A DNA stretch of 64,000 bases from Gordonia namibiensis NBRC 108229 (GTDB taxonomy: Bacteria; Actinomycetota; Actinomycetes; Mycobacteriales; Mycobacteriaceae). A program made the position numbers and the translations under genes. Numbering within the stretch: the first letter of the stretch is position 1; each line of letters starts with the position of its first letter. The stretch spans positions 62,001-126,000 of the forward strand of contig NZ_BAHE01000015.1 in NCBI RefSeq assembly GCF_000298235.1, written 5' to 3'. Positions 39,473-50,258 of this stretch are shown piece by piece. The notes under the pieces are model-generated. The model did no database searches, was not told the origin of the DNA, and saw nothing but the letters and a program-made list of their open reading frames with translations.

Positions 39473-40291
39473 ATGAGCGCCTCCGATGCCGTTCCCGCGC
39501 ACCCCGCCTACGGGGTGCTGCGGGAGGTCACGCCCTTCGCCTCGGTCCTGTTGTGCGACAACTCCGGGATGATGGAACTCGACGGCACCAACACCTATGT
39601 GTTGCGTGCGCCGGGTAGTGACGAGTGCGTCGTCGTCGATCCCGGTCCGCCGAAGTACAAGCACCACGCACGACGCCTCGCCGAACTCCCCGGGGTCGCA
39701 CTGACCCTCATCACCCACCGGCATTTCGACCACACCGGTGGGGTCAAGCGCCTCCACAAGCGCACCGGCGCGCCCGTGCGCGCACGTCTCGGCGAGTTCT
39801 GTCGGAATGCGGAACCGCTGCGCGACCGCGAGGTCATCGAGGTCGCGGGACTGCGGATCACGGTGCTGCACACGCCCGGACACACCGGGGACTCGGTGAG
39901 CTTTCTCGTCGAGCACGAGGATCAGCGCGCGGTACTGACCGGGGACACGATCTTGGGAAGTGGCACGACCGTACTGGACCCCAGCGACGGCGGGTTGCGT
40001 GACTACCTGAACTCCCTCAACCGGCTGATCGTCGAGGGCGAGGGTGCCGCACTGCTTCCCGCGCACGGCCCCGATCACCCCGACCTCGTCCCGGTCGCCC
40101 GGTTCTACAAAGCCCACCGCGAGGAGCGGATCGACCAGATCGTGGCCGCCCTCGACGACATGGGCGTGTCTCCGCACGAGGCCAAGCCGATGAAGGTCGT
40201 GCGCCGGGTCTACTCCGACGTCGACAAGAAGTTGTGGCCGGCCGCGCGGATGTCGGTGAAGGCGCAGCTGGAGTATCTGCGCGAGGCCTGA
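39473..40291 (+). CDS. Metallo-beta-lactamase fold hydrolase (Rv3677c-like)
   Basis: A 272-residue MBL hydrolase. The zinc motif is [10 protein letters not shown], further ligands in HTPGHTGDS and the Asp in VLTGDTILG, and the late His in PAHGPDHPD. The C-terminal helical region ([16 protein letters not shown]...VRRVY) resembles the human LACTB2 / Rv3677c subgroup, which includes endoribonucleases and thioester hydrolases. The ATG at 39473 is preferred. It is followed directly by the 36-bp repeat array and a terminator facing crp. Confidence 0.92.
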   Translation: MSASDAVPAHPAYGVLREVTPFASVLLCDNSGMMELDGTNTYVLRAPGSDECVVVDPGPPKYKHHARRLAELPGVALTLITHRHFDHTGGVKRLHKRTGAPVRARLGEFCRNAEPLRDREVIEVAGLRITVLHTPGHTGDSVSFLVEHEDQRAVLTGDTILGSGTTVLDPSDGGLRDYLNSLNRLIVEGEGAALLPAHGPDHPDLVPVARFYKAHREERIDQIVAALDDMGVSPHEAKPMKVVRRVYSDVDKKLWPAARMSVKAQLEYLREA

Positions 40292-40298
40292 CCCTTCG

Positions 40299-40437
40299 AG
40301 GCTCGCTTCGCTCGCACCTCAGGGAGCGAGGGGCAGACCCGGTCCGCTCGCACCTCAGGGAGCGAGGGGCAGACCCGGTCCGCTCGCACCTCAGGGAGCG
40401 AGGGGCAGACCCGGTCCGCTCGCACCTCAGGGAGCGA
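40299..40437. repeat. 36-bp tandem repeat array, 4 units
   Basis: Four units at 36-bp intervals share CGCTCGCACCTCAGGGAGCGAGGGGCAGACCCGGTC; CACCTC falls at 40315, 40351, 40387 and 40423. Each unit has a small CGCTC/GAGCG hairpin. The leading flank CTTCGAGGCTCGCTTCG matches the leading flank CTTCGTGGCTCGCTCCG of the 31-bp array after asd, so both arrays are one family expanded with different unit lengths. Confidence 0.95.
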
Positions 40438-40450
40438 AGGACAAAACCAA

Positions 40451-40482
40451 GAGCCGCTCGTTCCCGGAGGAACGAGCGGCTC
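40451..40482. terminator. Bidirectional terminator between the MBL gene and crp
   Basis: A perfect 14-bp stem (GAGCCGCTCGTTCC with its complement) with a CGGA loop lies between the convergent genes, right after the repeat array. Confidence 0.9.
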
Positions 40483-40496
40483 TGTGGTTGTTCGAA

Positions 40497-41171
40497 TCAG
40501 CGTGCGCGACGCGCCAGACGCTCCGAGTCGGCGATCAGGACGCTCTTGCCTTCGAGACGGAGCCAGCCGCGCTGGGCGAAGTCGGCGAGTGCCTTGTTCA
40601 CGGTCTCACGCGAGGCGCCGACCAGCTGGGCGATCTCTTCCTGGGTCAGGTCATGGGTGACGCGCAGGGCGCCGCCCTCCTGGGTGCCGAAACGCTGAGC
40701 GAGCTGCAGGAGCTGCTTCGCGACGCGACCGGGCACGTCGGTGAAGATCAGGTCGGCGAGGTTGTTGTTGGTGCGGCGCAGACGACGTGCGAGCACGCGG
40801 AGCAGCTGCTCGGCGATCTCGGGACGGTCCTTGATCCAGGCGCGCAGGGCGTCGCGGTCCATCGACACCGCGCGGACCTCGGTCACCGTCGTCGCCGACG
40901 AGGTGCGGGGGCCCGGGTCGAAGATGGAGAGCTCGCCGAACATGTCCGACGGTCCCATGATCGTCAGCAGGTTCTCGCGGCCGTCCGGGGAGCGTCGGCC
41001 GACCTTCACCTTGCCGGACATGATGATGTAGAGCCGGTCACCGGGCTCGCCTTCATGGAAGATCACGTGTCCACGAGGGAAGTCAACGGGCTGAAGCTGC
41101 TTGGTCAGCGCCGCGACGGCAGAAGGCTCGACGCCTTGAAATATGCCTGCCCGCGCCAGTACTTCTTCCAC
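40497..41171 (-). CDS. crp: cAMP receptor protein CRP
   Basis: A 224-residue CRP/FNR regulator. The cAMP-binding barrel (about residues 10-125) carries [21 protein letters not shown] and the phosphate cassette [23 protein letters not shown] long hinge helix precedes the winged [41 protein letters not shown]. It corresponds to Rv3676 in the same position next to nth. It would bind TGTGA-N6-TCACA; a strong site of that form lies upstream of acs in this window. Confidence 0.96.
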   Translation of the reverse strand: MEEVLARAGIFQGVEPSAVAALTKQLQPVDFPRGHVIFHEGEPGDRLYIIMSGKVKVGRRSPDGRENLLTIMGPSDMFGELSIFDPGPRTSSATTVTEVRAVSMDRDALRAWIKDRPEIAEQLLRVLARRLRRTNNNLADLIFTDVPGRVAKQLLQLAQRFGTQEGGALRVTHDLTQEEIAQLVGASRETVNKALADFAQRGWLRLEGKSVLIADSERLARRAR

Positions 41172-41391
41172 CTAGGGAACCTTTCTCGAAATCTTTGCTA
41201 CAGCCACGTGTGAGATCGCGCCCTTGGATACGCTACCCCGCGAACCAGCATATGTGTTGAATGGGTCACTGACGCCGCATTGCGGGTGTGTCCGACGGAC
41301 AAGATGCGGCGATTCGTCGATCATCGACCGCCGGCAGGCTGGCGACACCGAGAAAGAGGCGTCGGGACGGCGTGTGCGAGCTGCTCGCGGA

Positions 41392-41691
41392 TCAGCTGGC
41401 CCGCTGCGGCGAGGCGGCGTGATCGGCGGTCGCCGATTCGTGATCGAAGCGATGGAACCGCAACTCGTGCAGTTCGGCGGGCGCGGAATCGCGCGGCGGC
41501 TTGCCGGCGTTCTGGGACCCCGTGCGGTCGATGAATTCGTCGACCTCGTCGTTGGAGACGGACACGCGGTCGACCCGGGCCTGCAACTTGTCCATGCCCA
41601 TGGCGAAGAGCATGAGTACAGCCGGGAACAGCAGTGCTGCGAGACCATGCATGGGGACAAGTAAACACAAAAGACCCCGCAGAATCCTCAT
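41392..41691 (-). CDS. Small membrane protein between crp and nth (Rv3675-like)
   Basis: About 99 residues. Two hydrophobic stretches at the start (LRGLLCLLVPMHGLAALLFPAVLMLFAMGM) are followed by an acidic, His-rich cytoplasmic tail (VSNDEVDEFIDRTG, LRFHRFDHESATADH). Its place between crp and nth matches Rv3675 of M. tuberculosis, a predicted membrane protein. The ATG at 41691 is the preferred start; the one at 41652 is possible. Function unknown. Confidence 0.65.
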   Translation of the reverse strand: MRILRGLLCLLVPMHGLAALLFPAVLMLFAMGMDKLQARVDRVSVSNDEVDEFIDRTGSQNAGKPPRDSAPAELHELRFHRFDHESATADHAASPQRAS

Positions 41692-41861
41692 CGGACAAGG
41701 CGACGTCACTGACTTGTTACCTGACCGTAGGTTGCGGCCCTCATTTCGGCCCGTCGAGCCGGGTAGCTCACACCGAAGCGGGAAAGAAGGCTGTGAGCTG
41801 GGGAGATGGGGTCGACAGGCCGGTTCGGCACGGCCACCCACAGCCGTGGTGAGCGGAGTTC

Positions 41862-42665
41862 GTGCAGGGCATCGCTAACCTGAATCACGTGAGCGCACGT
41901 AAGGCTGCGTCCGTGGGTGAGGCCCCGGCTCGCAAGCAGGAGACCCACCTCGGGCTGGTCCGACGCGCGCGCCGGATGAACCGCACCCTCAAGATCGCGT
42001 TCCCGCACGTCTATTGCGAACTCGACTTCACCAACCCGCTCGAGCTGTCGGTCGCCACCATCCTGTCAGCTCAGTGCACCGACGTGCGGGTCAACCAGAC
42101 CACCCCGGCGCTCTTCGCGAAGTACCGCACCGCCCGCGACTACGCCGAGGCCGACCGCACCGAACTCGAGGAGATGATCCGCTCCACCGGCTTCTACCGG
42201 AACAAGGCGAACTCGATCATCGGCCTCGGCCAGGCCCTCCTCGAGCGGTACGACGGGGAGGTCCCGAACACGTTGAAGGACCTGGTGTCGCTGCCCGGTT
42301 TCGGTCGCAAGACGGCCAACGTCGTCCTCGGCAACGCGTTCGGGGTCCCCGGGATCACCGTCGACACCCACTTCGGCCGCCTCGTCCGACGCTGGCAGTG
42401 GACCGACGAAGAAGACCCGGTGAAGGTCGAGCACGCCGTCGGCGAGCTGATCGAACGCAAGGAGTGGACCGACCTGAGCCACCGCGTGATCTTCCACGGC
42501 CGGCGGGTGTGCCACGCCCGCAAGCCGGCGTGCGGGGTCTGCATCCTTGCCAAGGACTGCCCGTCGGTGGGCACGGGTCCGATGGACAAGGCCGAGGCCG
42601 CCGCACTGGTCAAGGGCCCCGAGACCGAGCACCTGCTCCGACTGGCCGGACTCGCCGCCCCGTGA
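41862..42665 (+). CDS. nth: Endonuclease III (base-excision repair)
   Basis: A 267-residue DNA glycosylase/AP lyase acting on oxidised pyrimidines. The helix-hairpin-helix [18 protein letters not shown] carries the catalytic Lys, and the catalytic Asp is in [12 protein letters not shown]. The C-terminal [4Fe-4S] cluster cysteines are in [20 protein letters not shown] starts at 41862 and 41889 are both possible. It begins a four-gene operon (nth, TlpA-like, Nudix, marP) with 4-bp overlaps at each junction. Confidence 0.95.
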   Translation: MQGIANLNHVSARKAASVGEAPARKQETHLGLVRRARRMNRTLKIAFPHVYCELDFTNPLELSVATILSAQCTDVRVNQTTPALFAKYRTARDYAEADRTELEEMIRSTGFYRNKANSIIGLGQALLERYDGEVPNTLKDLVSLPGFGRKTANVVLGNAFGVPGITVDTHFGRLVRRWQWTDEEDPVKVEHAVGELIERKEWTDLSHRVIFHGRRVCHARKPACGVCILAKDCPSVGTGPMDKAEAAALVKGPETEHLLRLAGLAAP

Positions 42666-43402
42666 ACGACAACGCCACCGAACCGGCGACCCCGCAACCC
42701 GCCGATTCCCCCGCACCCTCCGTGCCGCCGACCTCCCGTTTCCCGGCCGCCGCGCGCTGGACCCTTGTCTTCGTCATCGTGATGATCGCGCTCATCGTCG
42801 CGATCTGGCCGCGCGGCGACGCCCCGTCGCCGACCACCGGTGCGCCACCGTCGGCCAGCGGCGCGCGTCCCTTCGACGCGCCGGTCGACGAGGCCCGCGT
42901 GGCACAGGCACGCGCTGACGCGAAGCTCGCCGACTGCCCGGTGACGGGCCTGCCGGAGAACCCGGACTCGGTGCTGGCCGGCATCGTCGAACCATGTCTG
43001 GGGACCGGCGCGCCATACGACCTCGGCGCCGCCACCGCCGGGAGGCCGCTCGTCGTCAACGTCTGGGCGCAGTGGTGCGGTCCCTGCAAGACCGAGCTGC
43101 CGTACTTCGAGGAGTTCGCGGCCCGAGCCGGCGACCGGGTCACGGTGCTGGCACTCCACGCCAAGGAGGGCGGGACCAACCCGTTCTTCCCGCTGACCCT
43201 GCTCACCGAGATCGGAGTTCGTTTGCCGTCCGTGCTCGATCCCGACGGCCGAGTGGCCGCCGCCATCACCGCACCGCGGGTCTTCCCGTCGACCGTCTTC
43301 CTGCGTCCCGACGGCACGATCGCCAAGGTCTACCCCGGCGTGTTCGACAGTCCGCAGGAGATCGCCGATGCGGTCGAGGAATACCTGGGCGTGACCGTAT
43401 GA
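42662..43402 (+). CDS. Membrane-anchored thioredoxin-like protein (TlpA/ResA type)
   Basis: A 246-residue protein with a single N-terminal helix ([17 protein letters not shown]) and an extracytoplasmic thioredoxin fold with [20 protein letters not shown]. An extra pair of cysteines (ADCPVTG and EPCLG) lies in the linker. It probably reduces or remakes disulfides in exported proteins. It overlaps nth by GTGA and corresponds to Rv3673c. MarP downstream has a regulatory disulfide in mycobacteria, so the two may be functionally linked (inference). Confidence 0.92.
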   Translation: MNDNATEPATPQPADSPAPSVPPTSRFPAAARWTLVFVIVMIALIVAIWPRGDAPSPTTGAPPSASGARPFDAPVDEARVAQARADAKLADCPVTGLPENPDSVLAGIVEPCLGTGAPYDLGAATAGRPLVVNVWAQWCGPCKTELPYFEEFAARAGDRVTVLALHAKEGGTNPFFPLTLLTEIGVRLPSVLDPDGRVAAAITAPRVFPSTVFLRPDGTIAKVYPGVFDSPQEIADAVEEYLGVTV

Positions 43403-44232
43403 GCGACGACCCGCGCAGTAACCCGCACGTGGGCCCGCTCGTGCACCCTGACGAGATCCCGCCGTGGTTGCACGCCCTGACCGGCGATGTCGATGCTGTC
43501 TCCGAGAGCGTCAACAATCGAGGCGGGGACCGGACCCGGTGGGCCCAGATGTTCCGTCGCGACCGCCGTGCGGCCGCGGTCCTGGTGCTGTTCTCCGGTT
43601 CCTGGGAGGCCGCCGACGATCATCCCGGCGGTGTGCCCGCCGACGCCGAGGTGCTCCTGACCGAACGTGCGTCGACCCTGCGTCAGCACAGCGGGCAGGT
43701 CGCCTTTCCGGGAGGTGCGGCCGACCCGGGCGACGACTTCCCGGTCGGCACCGCGCTGCGCGAGGCGCGTGAGGAGACCGGTCTGGACGCGTCGGGCGTA
43801 CACATCGTGGCCAACCTGCCGACCTTCCCGGTTCCGCCGTCGGGTTTCGACGTCGTGCCGGTGATCGGCTACTGGCGCGAGCCGAGCGAGGTGCGTGTCG
43901 TCGACCCGGGTGAGACCGCCCGAGTCGACCGCATCAACCTCCGTGAACTCCTCGCTCCCGAGAACCGCTTCCAGGTGCGCCGATCGGTCATGGGTGGACG
44001 GCTCTATCAGGGACCGGCCTTCTTCGTCGACGGCCTACTGGTCTGGGGTTTCACCGGCGGACTCATCGCCGCCATCAGCGACGCGTCGGGCTGGGACCGA
44101 CCGTGGGACAAGAACGATGTCCGGCCGTTGGACGAGATGATCGAGCTCGCAGGCAGTCGCCAGGAGTCGGGATTCAGTGCGGTCCATCCGCGCGGCACGA
44201 CCGACCCCGACGCCGGACCCGGTGCGAGCTGA
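43399..44232 (+). CDS. Nudix hydrolase, CoA diphosphatase type
   Basis: A 277-residue protein with the Nudix box starting at GGAADPGDDFPVGTALREAREETGLD (GX5EX7REUXEEXGU pattern) and the CoA-type signature upstream, LLTERASTLRQHSGQVAFPGG (LLTXR(SA)X3RX3GX3FPGG). It should cleave CoA to phosphopantetheine and 3',5'-ADP. ATGA overlap with the TlpA-like gene and TGATG with marP. It corresponds to Rv3672c. Confidence 0.93.
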   Translation: MSDDPRSNPHVGPLVHPDEIPPWLHALTGDVDAVSESVNNRGGDRTRWAQMFRRDRRAAAVLVLFSGSWEAADDHPGGVPADAEVLLTERASTLRQHSGQVAFPGGAADPGDDFPVGTALREAREETGLDASGVHIVANLPTFPVPPSGFDVVPVIGYWREPSEVRVVDPGETARVDRINLRELLAPENRFQVRRSVMGGRLYQGPAFFVDGLLVWGFTGGLIAAISDASGWDRPWDKNDVRPLDEMIELAGSRQESGFSAVHPRGTTDPDAGPGAS

Positions 44233-45425
44233 TGACCGGTTCCACGTGGGTCGACGTCATCGTCATCGGCATCGCACTCCTCGCCGCGATCAGCGGTTAC
44301 CGGTCCGGTGCGGTCGCCTCGGCACTCGCCTTCATCGGCGTCGCACTCGGTGCGGTCGCGGGACTGCTCCTGGCGCCGCATCTGATCGAGCGTTTCGACG
44401 ACCTGCAGGTCCGCGTGCTCGTCGGGATCGCCGTCCTCGTCGTGCTGGTGGTCATCGGTGAGGTGGCCGGCATGGTGCTGGGCCGGGCCGCGCGTGGCGG
44501 TATCCGGTCGCCGGGACTGCGGGCCGTCGACAGCGGCGTGGGTTCGATCCTGCAGGTCGTCGCCGTGCTGCTGGCCGCGGGACTGTTGGCGATCCCGTTG
44601 CGCGGGTCCGCCGACCCGGCCATCGCCGGCGCTGTTCGCGACTCCAAGGTCCTGGCCGGCGTCGAGGTGCTGTCGCCGCAGTGGGTCAACGACCTGCCCG
44701 GTGACTTCAAGGCGCTGCTCGACAGTTCGGGTCTGCCGAAGTTCCCGTTCCAGAGCACGCCGTCGACCAATGTGGATGCACCTGATCCGGCACTGACCGA
44801 CCTACCTGTGGTCCGACAGGCGCGTCCGAGCGTCGTCAAGATCGAGGGTGTCGCTCCCAGTTGCCGCCAGGCCCTCGAGGGCAGCGGCTTCGTCGTCTCG
44901 CCCGAGCGCGTGATGACCAACGCCCACGTCGTGGCCGGCACCGAGCGGCTCGAGGTCGAGACCTCCACCGGGGCGCGGCTGCCCGCCAAGGTCGTCCTCT
45001 TCGACAGCGACACCGACATCGCAGTCCTCGACGTCCCCGGTCTCCGCGCGCCCGCGCTGAAGTTCGCCTCGCGGCCGGCATCGACCGGCGACGACGCCAT
45101 CGCGCTCGGGTTCCCCGAGGCCGGACCGTTCTACGTCAGTCCGCTGCGTGTCCGGTCGACGTTCATGCACACCGGCGACGACATCTATCGGACCGGACAG
45201 GTGACGCGCGAGGTGTATGCCGTGCGCGGATCGATCCGGCAGGGCAATTCCGGTGGGCCGCTGCTGAACTCGGACGGCGAGGTGCTCGGCGTCGTGTTCG
45301 GTGCGGCGGAGAACGCGGCCGACGAGACCGGCTTCGTGCTCACCGCCCGTCAGGTGCGCGCCGACTTCGACGAATCCGAGCGGCGAAGCGAGCGGGTGAG
45401 TACCAAGAGGTGCGTGCTGGCCTGA
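44232..45425 (+). CDS. marP: Membrane serine protease MarP (acid resistance)
   Basis: A 397-residue protease. Four N-terminal helices (CvpA-like, residues about 5-130) precede a periplasmic trypsin-like domain with catalytic His in MTNAHVVAG, Asp in DSDTDIAVLD and Ser in RQGNSGGPLLN. Cys in SCRQALEG and in the C-terminal KRCVLA match the disulfide known in M. tuberculosis MarP. It maintains cytoplasmic pH under acid stress and processes peptidoglycan hydrolases in that species. The 3' end overlaps the convergent ephE gene by 86 bp. Confidence 0.95.
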   Translation: MTGSTWVDVIVIGIALLAAISGYRSGAVASALAFIGVALGAVAGLLLAPHLIERFDDLQVRVLVGIAVLVVLVVIGEVAGMVLGRAARGGIRSPGLRAVDSGVGSILQVVAVLLAAGLLAIPLRGSADPAIAGAVRDSKVLAGVEVLSPQWVNDLPGDFKALLDSSGLPKFPFQSTPSTNVDAPDPALTDLPVVRQARPSVVKIEGVAPSCRQALEGSGFVVSPERVMTNAHVVAGTERLEVETSTGARLPAKVVLFDSDTDIAVLDVPGLRAPALKFASRPASTGDDAIALGFPEAGPFYVSPLRVRSTFMHTGDDIYRTGQVTREVYAVRGSIRQGNSGGPLLNSDGEVLGVVFGAAENAADETGFVLTARQVRADFDESERRSERVSTKRCVLA

Positions 45426-46404
45426 TCCGGCGCGCCTTCTTGGCGGCGACGTCGTTGGTCGCCTCCGGTTCGGTCCGGAGGAACTCGAGGATCGCCTCGG
45501 TCACCGCGGCGGGTTGCTCCTGATGCACGAAGTGCCCGCTGCCCTCGATCTGCCGGTAGGTCTGGTGCGCCGCCCACCGGTGGCCGTCGGCCATGGCGTC
45601 GCTGAGGATGTACGGGTCGTCGCGGCCACGGAGGGCGAGGACCGGCAGATGTAGCCGCTGGTCCATCAGCTCCATGAAACGCACCCCGTCGGGCCGGAAC
45701 TGGGAGCGGAACGCCCAGCGCCGGTACTCCAGGCTGCAGTGAGCCACATAGGGGATCAGCATCGCCGACCGGTTCAGTTCGACGGTCTGTGCGTAGTCGG
45801 GTTTCGAGCGCCAGGACGACGACGATCGCTGCGCGAAGTAGTCGGCGATGAACGCCGCGTCGTCGCGGGTGATCTGCCGTTCGCCGACGCGCGGGATCTG
45901 ATTGCGCAGGAAGAGGTCGAGGAACTGCGCCCGCTGACCGCGGTCACGTAGCGCGCGTCGTCGCAGTGCCCGTGGATGCGGAGACGCGACGACGACGATG
46001 CGGTCGACGACGCGGGGATGCAGGGTCGCGGTCGCCCAGCACACCAGGCCGCCGTCGGAGTGGCCGATGAGCGTGGCGCTGGTGTGTCCGAGGGCGCGGA
46101 TGAGACCGTTGGTGTCACCGGCCAGGGTCCAACCGTCGTAGCCGCGCGGTGGTTTGTCGGTGTCGCCGTAACCGCGGAGGTCGACCGCCACGGCACGGAA
46201 ACCGGCCTCGGTGAGAGCTGTCAGCTGGTGACGCCAACTCCACCAGAATTCGCCGAAACCGTGGAGCAGCAGTACGAGGGGCCGGTCGCCGGCGGGAACC
46301 CCCGCCGGTTCGACCGCGTGGAACCGGACACCGTTGGCGCGGACGTCGAGGTGCTCCCAGTCGCCGGGAAGACGAACGCTCGACGGGTCAGGTGCCTCGC
46401 TCAC
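45340..46404 (-). CDS. ephE: Epoxide hydrolase-like alpha/beta hydrolase (EphE)
   Basis: A 354-residue alpha/beta hydrolase. LLLHGFGEFWWSWRHQL is the oxyanion-hole region, GHSDGGLVCW gives the nucleophilic Asp expected of epoxide hydrolases, and the Asp in ALRGRDDPY and His in GSGHFVHQEQP complete the triad. It corresponds to Rv3670. The C-terminal 28 residues are Arg-rich (RRIRPARTSWYSPARFAARIRRSRRA) because they are read antisense through the end of marP, so the natural stop may once have been earlier. Confidence 0.92.
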   Translation of the reverse strand: MSEAPDPSSVRLPGDWEHLDVRANGVRFHAVEPAGVPAGDRPLVLLLHGFGEFWWSWRHQLTALTEAGFRAVAVDLRGYGDTDKPPRGYDGWTLAGDTNGLIRALGHTSATLIGHSDGGLVCWATATLHPRVVDRIVVVASPHPRALRRRALRDRGQRAQFLDLFLRNQIPRVGERQITRDDAAFIADYFAQRSSSSWRSKPDYAQTVELNRSAMLIPYVAHCSLEYRRWAFRSQFRPDGVRFMELMDQRLHLPVLALRGRDDPYILSDAMADGHRWAAHQTYRQIEGSGHFVHQEQPAAVTEAILEFLRTEPEATNDVAAKKARRIRPARTSWYSPARFAARIRRSRRAPDGR

Positions 46405-46407
46405 GAC

Positions 46408-46920
46408 TTATCCCTCGCGGGCGGGAGGAATCCTCGGGTGCGCCGGGACCTGCGGATGGCCGGGGCCGCGGTTGGGCAGCACGGTCGACAACTCGTTGAC
46501 CGACTCCATCGTCTTCTTCGGTCCTCGGACCTTCTTGAAGAAGATGTAGCCGACGAACGCCGCGATGACGGTGACCACGACCAGGATCAGGAAGACGATC
46601 AGGAACGCCAGCCAGCGCCACACGAACTCGTCGAGCAGCTCGGCCAGGAAGAAAAAGAAGAAGAAGCTGGAGTACAGCGCCATCACGCCGGCGACGATCA
46701 GCAGACCCGTACCCGCGCCTGCCTTCTTGGCCTCACCGACGAGCTCGGCCTTGGCGAGGGCGACCTCGGACCGGAACAGGGTCGAGACGCTCGCGGTGGC
46801 GTCCTTGACCAGGCTCCCGATGCTCGGTTCACCGTTCGGACCGGCGTTCGCGTCGGAAAGAGGGATCGACGGGACGGAGTCCCGGCCCGCTTCGGGCAGG
46901 CCGTGCTCGTTGGGGCTCAC
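46408..46920 (-). CDS. Phage holin-like membrane protein, DUF1469 type
   Basis: A 170-residue protein with a Pro/Glu-rich front, an amphipathic stretch (LVKDATASVSTLFRSEVALAKAELVGEAKKAG) and two strongly hydrophobic helices (LLIVAGVMALYSSFFFFFFLAEL, WLAFLIVFLILVVVTVIAAFVGYIFF). This arrangement is the Phage_holin_3_6/DUF1469 family, here a chromosomal envelope protein (Rv3669-like), not a phage gene. GGAGG five bases before the GTG at 46920 fixes the start. It lies 3 bp before ephE in the same operon. Confidence 0.9.
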   Translation of the reverse strand: MSPNEHGLPEAGRDSVPSIPLSDANAGPNGEPSIGSLVKDATASVSTLFRSEVALAKAELVGEAKKAGAGTGLLIVAGVMALYSSFFFFFFLAELLDEFVWRWLAFLIVFLILVVVTVIAAFVGYIFFKKVRGPKKTMESVNELSTVLPNRGPGHPQVPAHPRIPPAREG

Positions 46921-47022
46921 AGAATCCTCCGTTGTTCGGCTGATGGCCATATGTTGCCATGCGTGGGCTGACGAGGTGGCGGCCCACCCGGCGATATGCC
47001 GGTGAAAGTCCGCCGAAAGGCG

Positions 47023-47059
47023 GATGCGCCACCGGTGAAGTCCTCACCGGCGGCGCATC
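47023..47059. terminator. Terminator after acs
   Basis: GATGCGCC-A-CCGGTGA pairs with TCACCGG-C-GGCGCATC around a 5-nt loop. It lies 25 nt beyond the acs stop, in a gap where the gene on the other side (46920) is transcribed away. Confidence 0.8.
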
Positions 47060-47083
47060 TGCTTGCTCCCTGAGGAGTGCGGG

Positions 47084-49027
<1,944 letters not shown>

Positions 49028-49105
49028 CAGTGAAATGAGCCTTTCGCTTCTCGACGGCGGGTCAACCCACAGTAAAGGTGACCCGATCGGATGACGGATC
49101 GCTGG

Positions 49106-49121
49106 TGTGAGCGTAGTCACG
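49106..49121 (-). promoter_or_regulatory. CRP binding site upstream of acs
   Basis: TGTGA-GCGTAG-TCACG matches the CRP consensus TGTGA-N6-TCACA at 9 of 10 fixed positions. It is centred about 86 bp before the acs start in the 409-bp divergent gap between acs and the gene at 49437. The rest of that gap (49122-49436) shows no further gene. Confidence 0.7.
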
Positions 49122-49436
49122 CCACGTTGCAACGGGGTACCGGTGCTCCGATGAGCGTGATCGATACGCGACGAGCGGTGGCTCTGTCGCGACAAGCGGT
49201 CGGCGTCCATTCTCCACGCATGGCCGACGCCCTGTTCGGGCGACCGAAAAGAATGGATGAAAGAACATATTCGAAACCGTCGCTAACAATAAGTGATGTC
49301 ATGGTCGGTTAGGGGATGATTCGATTGTCGACCGGGTGGGCCACAGCGATGTCCGGGTTCGGGAGCGGTGGACGTGGAGATGCTCGGACCGGGGTCGGGA
49401 ACGCACGCGACGAGTTCGCGCCACTATCGTCAGGGC

Positions 49437-50192
49437 GTGACCAACGATCCTTTGGCTCCTCTGTTGGACCTCCCCGGCGTGGCCGACGCCGCCGACCGGG
49501 CGCGTGACGCGCTGTCCGCGGTGCACCGGCACCCCGCCAACCTGCGCGGATGGGACAAGACAGCCACCGAGGCCTCGTGGCGGGCGGGCAGGTCGTCGGC
49601 CGCGATCGACGGCGGCAGTGTGGAGCTCCGCCGTGACGGGGACTTCGACGATCCGATCCTCGCGGGGGCGATGCGCGTGTCGCAGGCTCTCGACGGTGAA
49701 TCGCTCGAGACCCTCACCGGCGTGATCCGACGCGCTCCTGCCCAGGCTCTCGCTCGGCTGCACACGCTCGCCGCCGCCGACCTGGTGGAGGATCCCGACG
49801 AGCTCGGCCGGCCGCGGCCTGAGACGGATGTGGCAAATCGTCTCGATCTGTTGGGGCAGTTGATAACCGGTGCAACGTCGGTGCCGGCGCCGGTGCTCGC
49901 CGCGGTGGTACACGGCGAGCTCCTCGGGCTCCAGCCGTTCCCCTCGGCGAACGGGGTGGTCGCGCGTGCCGCGTCCAGGCTCGTGGGTGCGGCGACGGGA
50001 CTCGACCCGCATTGTCTCGGGGTCCCGGAGGTCACCTGGTTCAAGCGCGCGGCGGAGTATCGGTCGCTGTCCGCGGCCTTCTCCTCGGGGAGTCCGGACG
50101 GGCTGCGGGACTGGCTCGTGTTCTGTTGCGAGGCTCTCGAAGCCGGTGCGGCGGAGGCCAAATCGATCGCCGATGCGGCGCGTGCCGGGTAG
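49437..50192 (+). CDS. Fic-like fold protein with degenerate active motif (Rv3662c-like)
   Basis: A 251-residue mostly helical protein. LQPFPSANGVVARAASRLV near residue 160 resembles the Fic motif HPFx(D/E)GNGRxxR, but the catalytic His is Gln, GNG is AN-G and the first Arg is lost, so AMP transfer is unlikely. WRAGRSSAAIDGGSVELRRDG resembles the substrate flap region. Its place between acs and the 6C RNA/ssd region matches Rv3662c. The GTG at 49437 is tentative. Confidence 0.7.
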   Translation: MTNDPLAPLLDLPGVADAADRARDALSAVHRHPANLRGWDKTATEASWRAGRSSAAIDGGSVELRRDGDFDDPILAGAMRVSQALDGESLETLTGVIRRAPAQALARLHTLAAADLVEDPDELGRPRPETDVANRLDLLGQLITGATSVPAPVLAAVVHGELLGLQPFPSANGVVARAASRLVGAATGLDPHCLGVPEVTWFKRAAEYRSLSAAFSSGSPDGLRDWLVFCCEALEAGAAEAKSIADAARAG

Positions 50193-50216
50193 CTGGAACC
50201 GGCCCCGGACAACACT

Positions 50217-50258
50217 GCGGGCGGCCTCCCTGTCGTTACCGACGAGGTTGCCGCCCGC
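50217..50258 (+). terminator. Hairpin after the Fic-like gene
   Basis: GCGGGCGGC and GCCGCCCGC form a perfect 9-bp stem around a 24-nt loop, 25 nt after the stop. Confidence 0.5.

Noticed and set aside
41205..41220. A CRP site upstream of crp (GTGTGAGATCGCGCC).
   Set aside because: Only one half-site fits; the second half lacks TCACA.
46408..46920. The holin-like gene as a sign of prophage.
   Set aside because: DUF1469 proteins are common chromosomal genes in this position (Rv3669-like), and no other phage gene is nearby.
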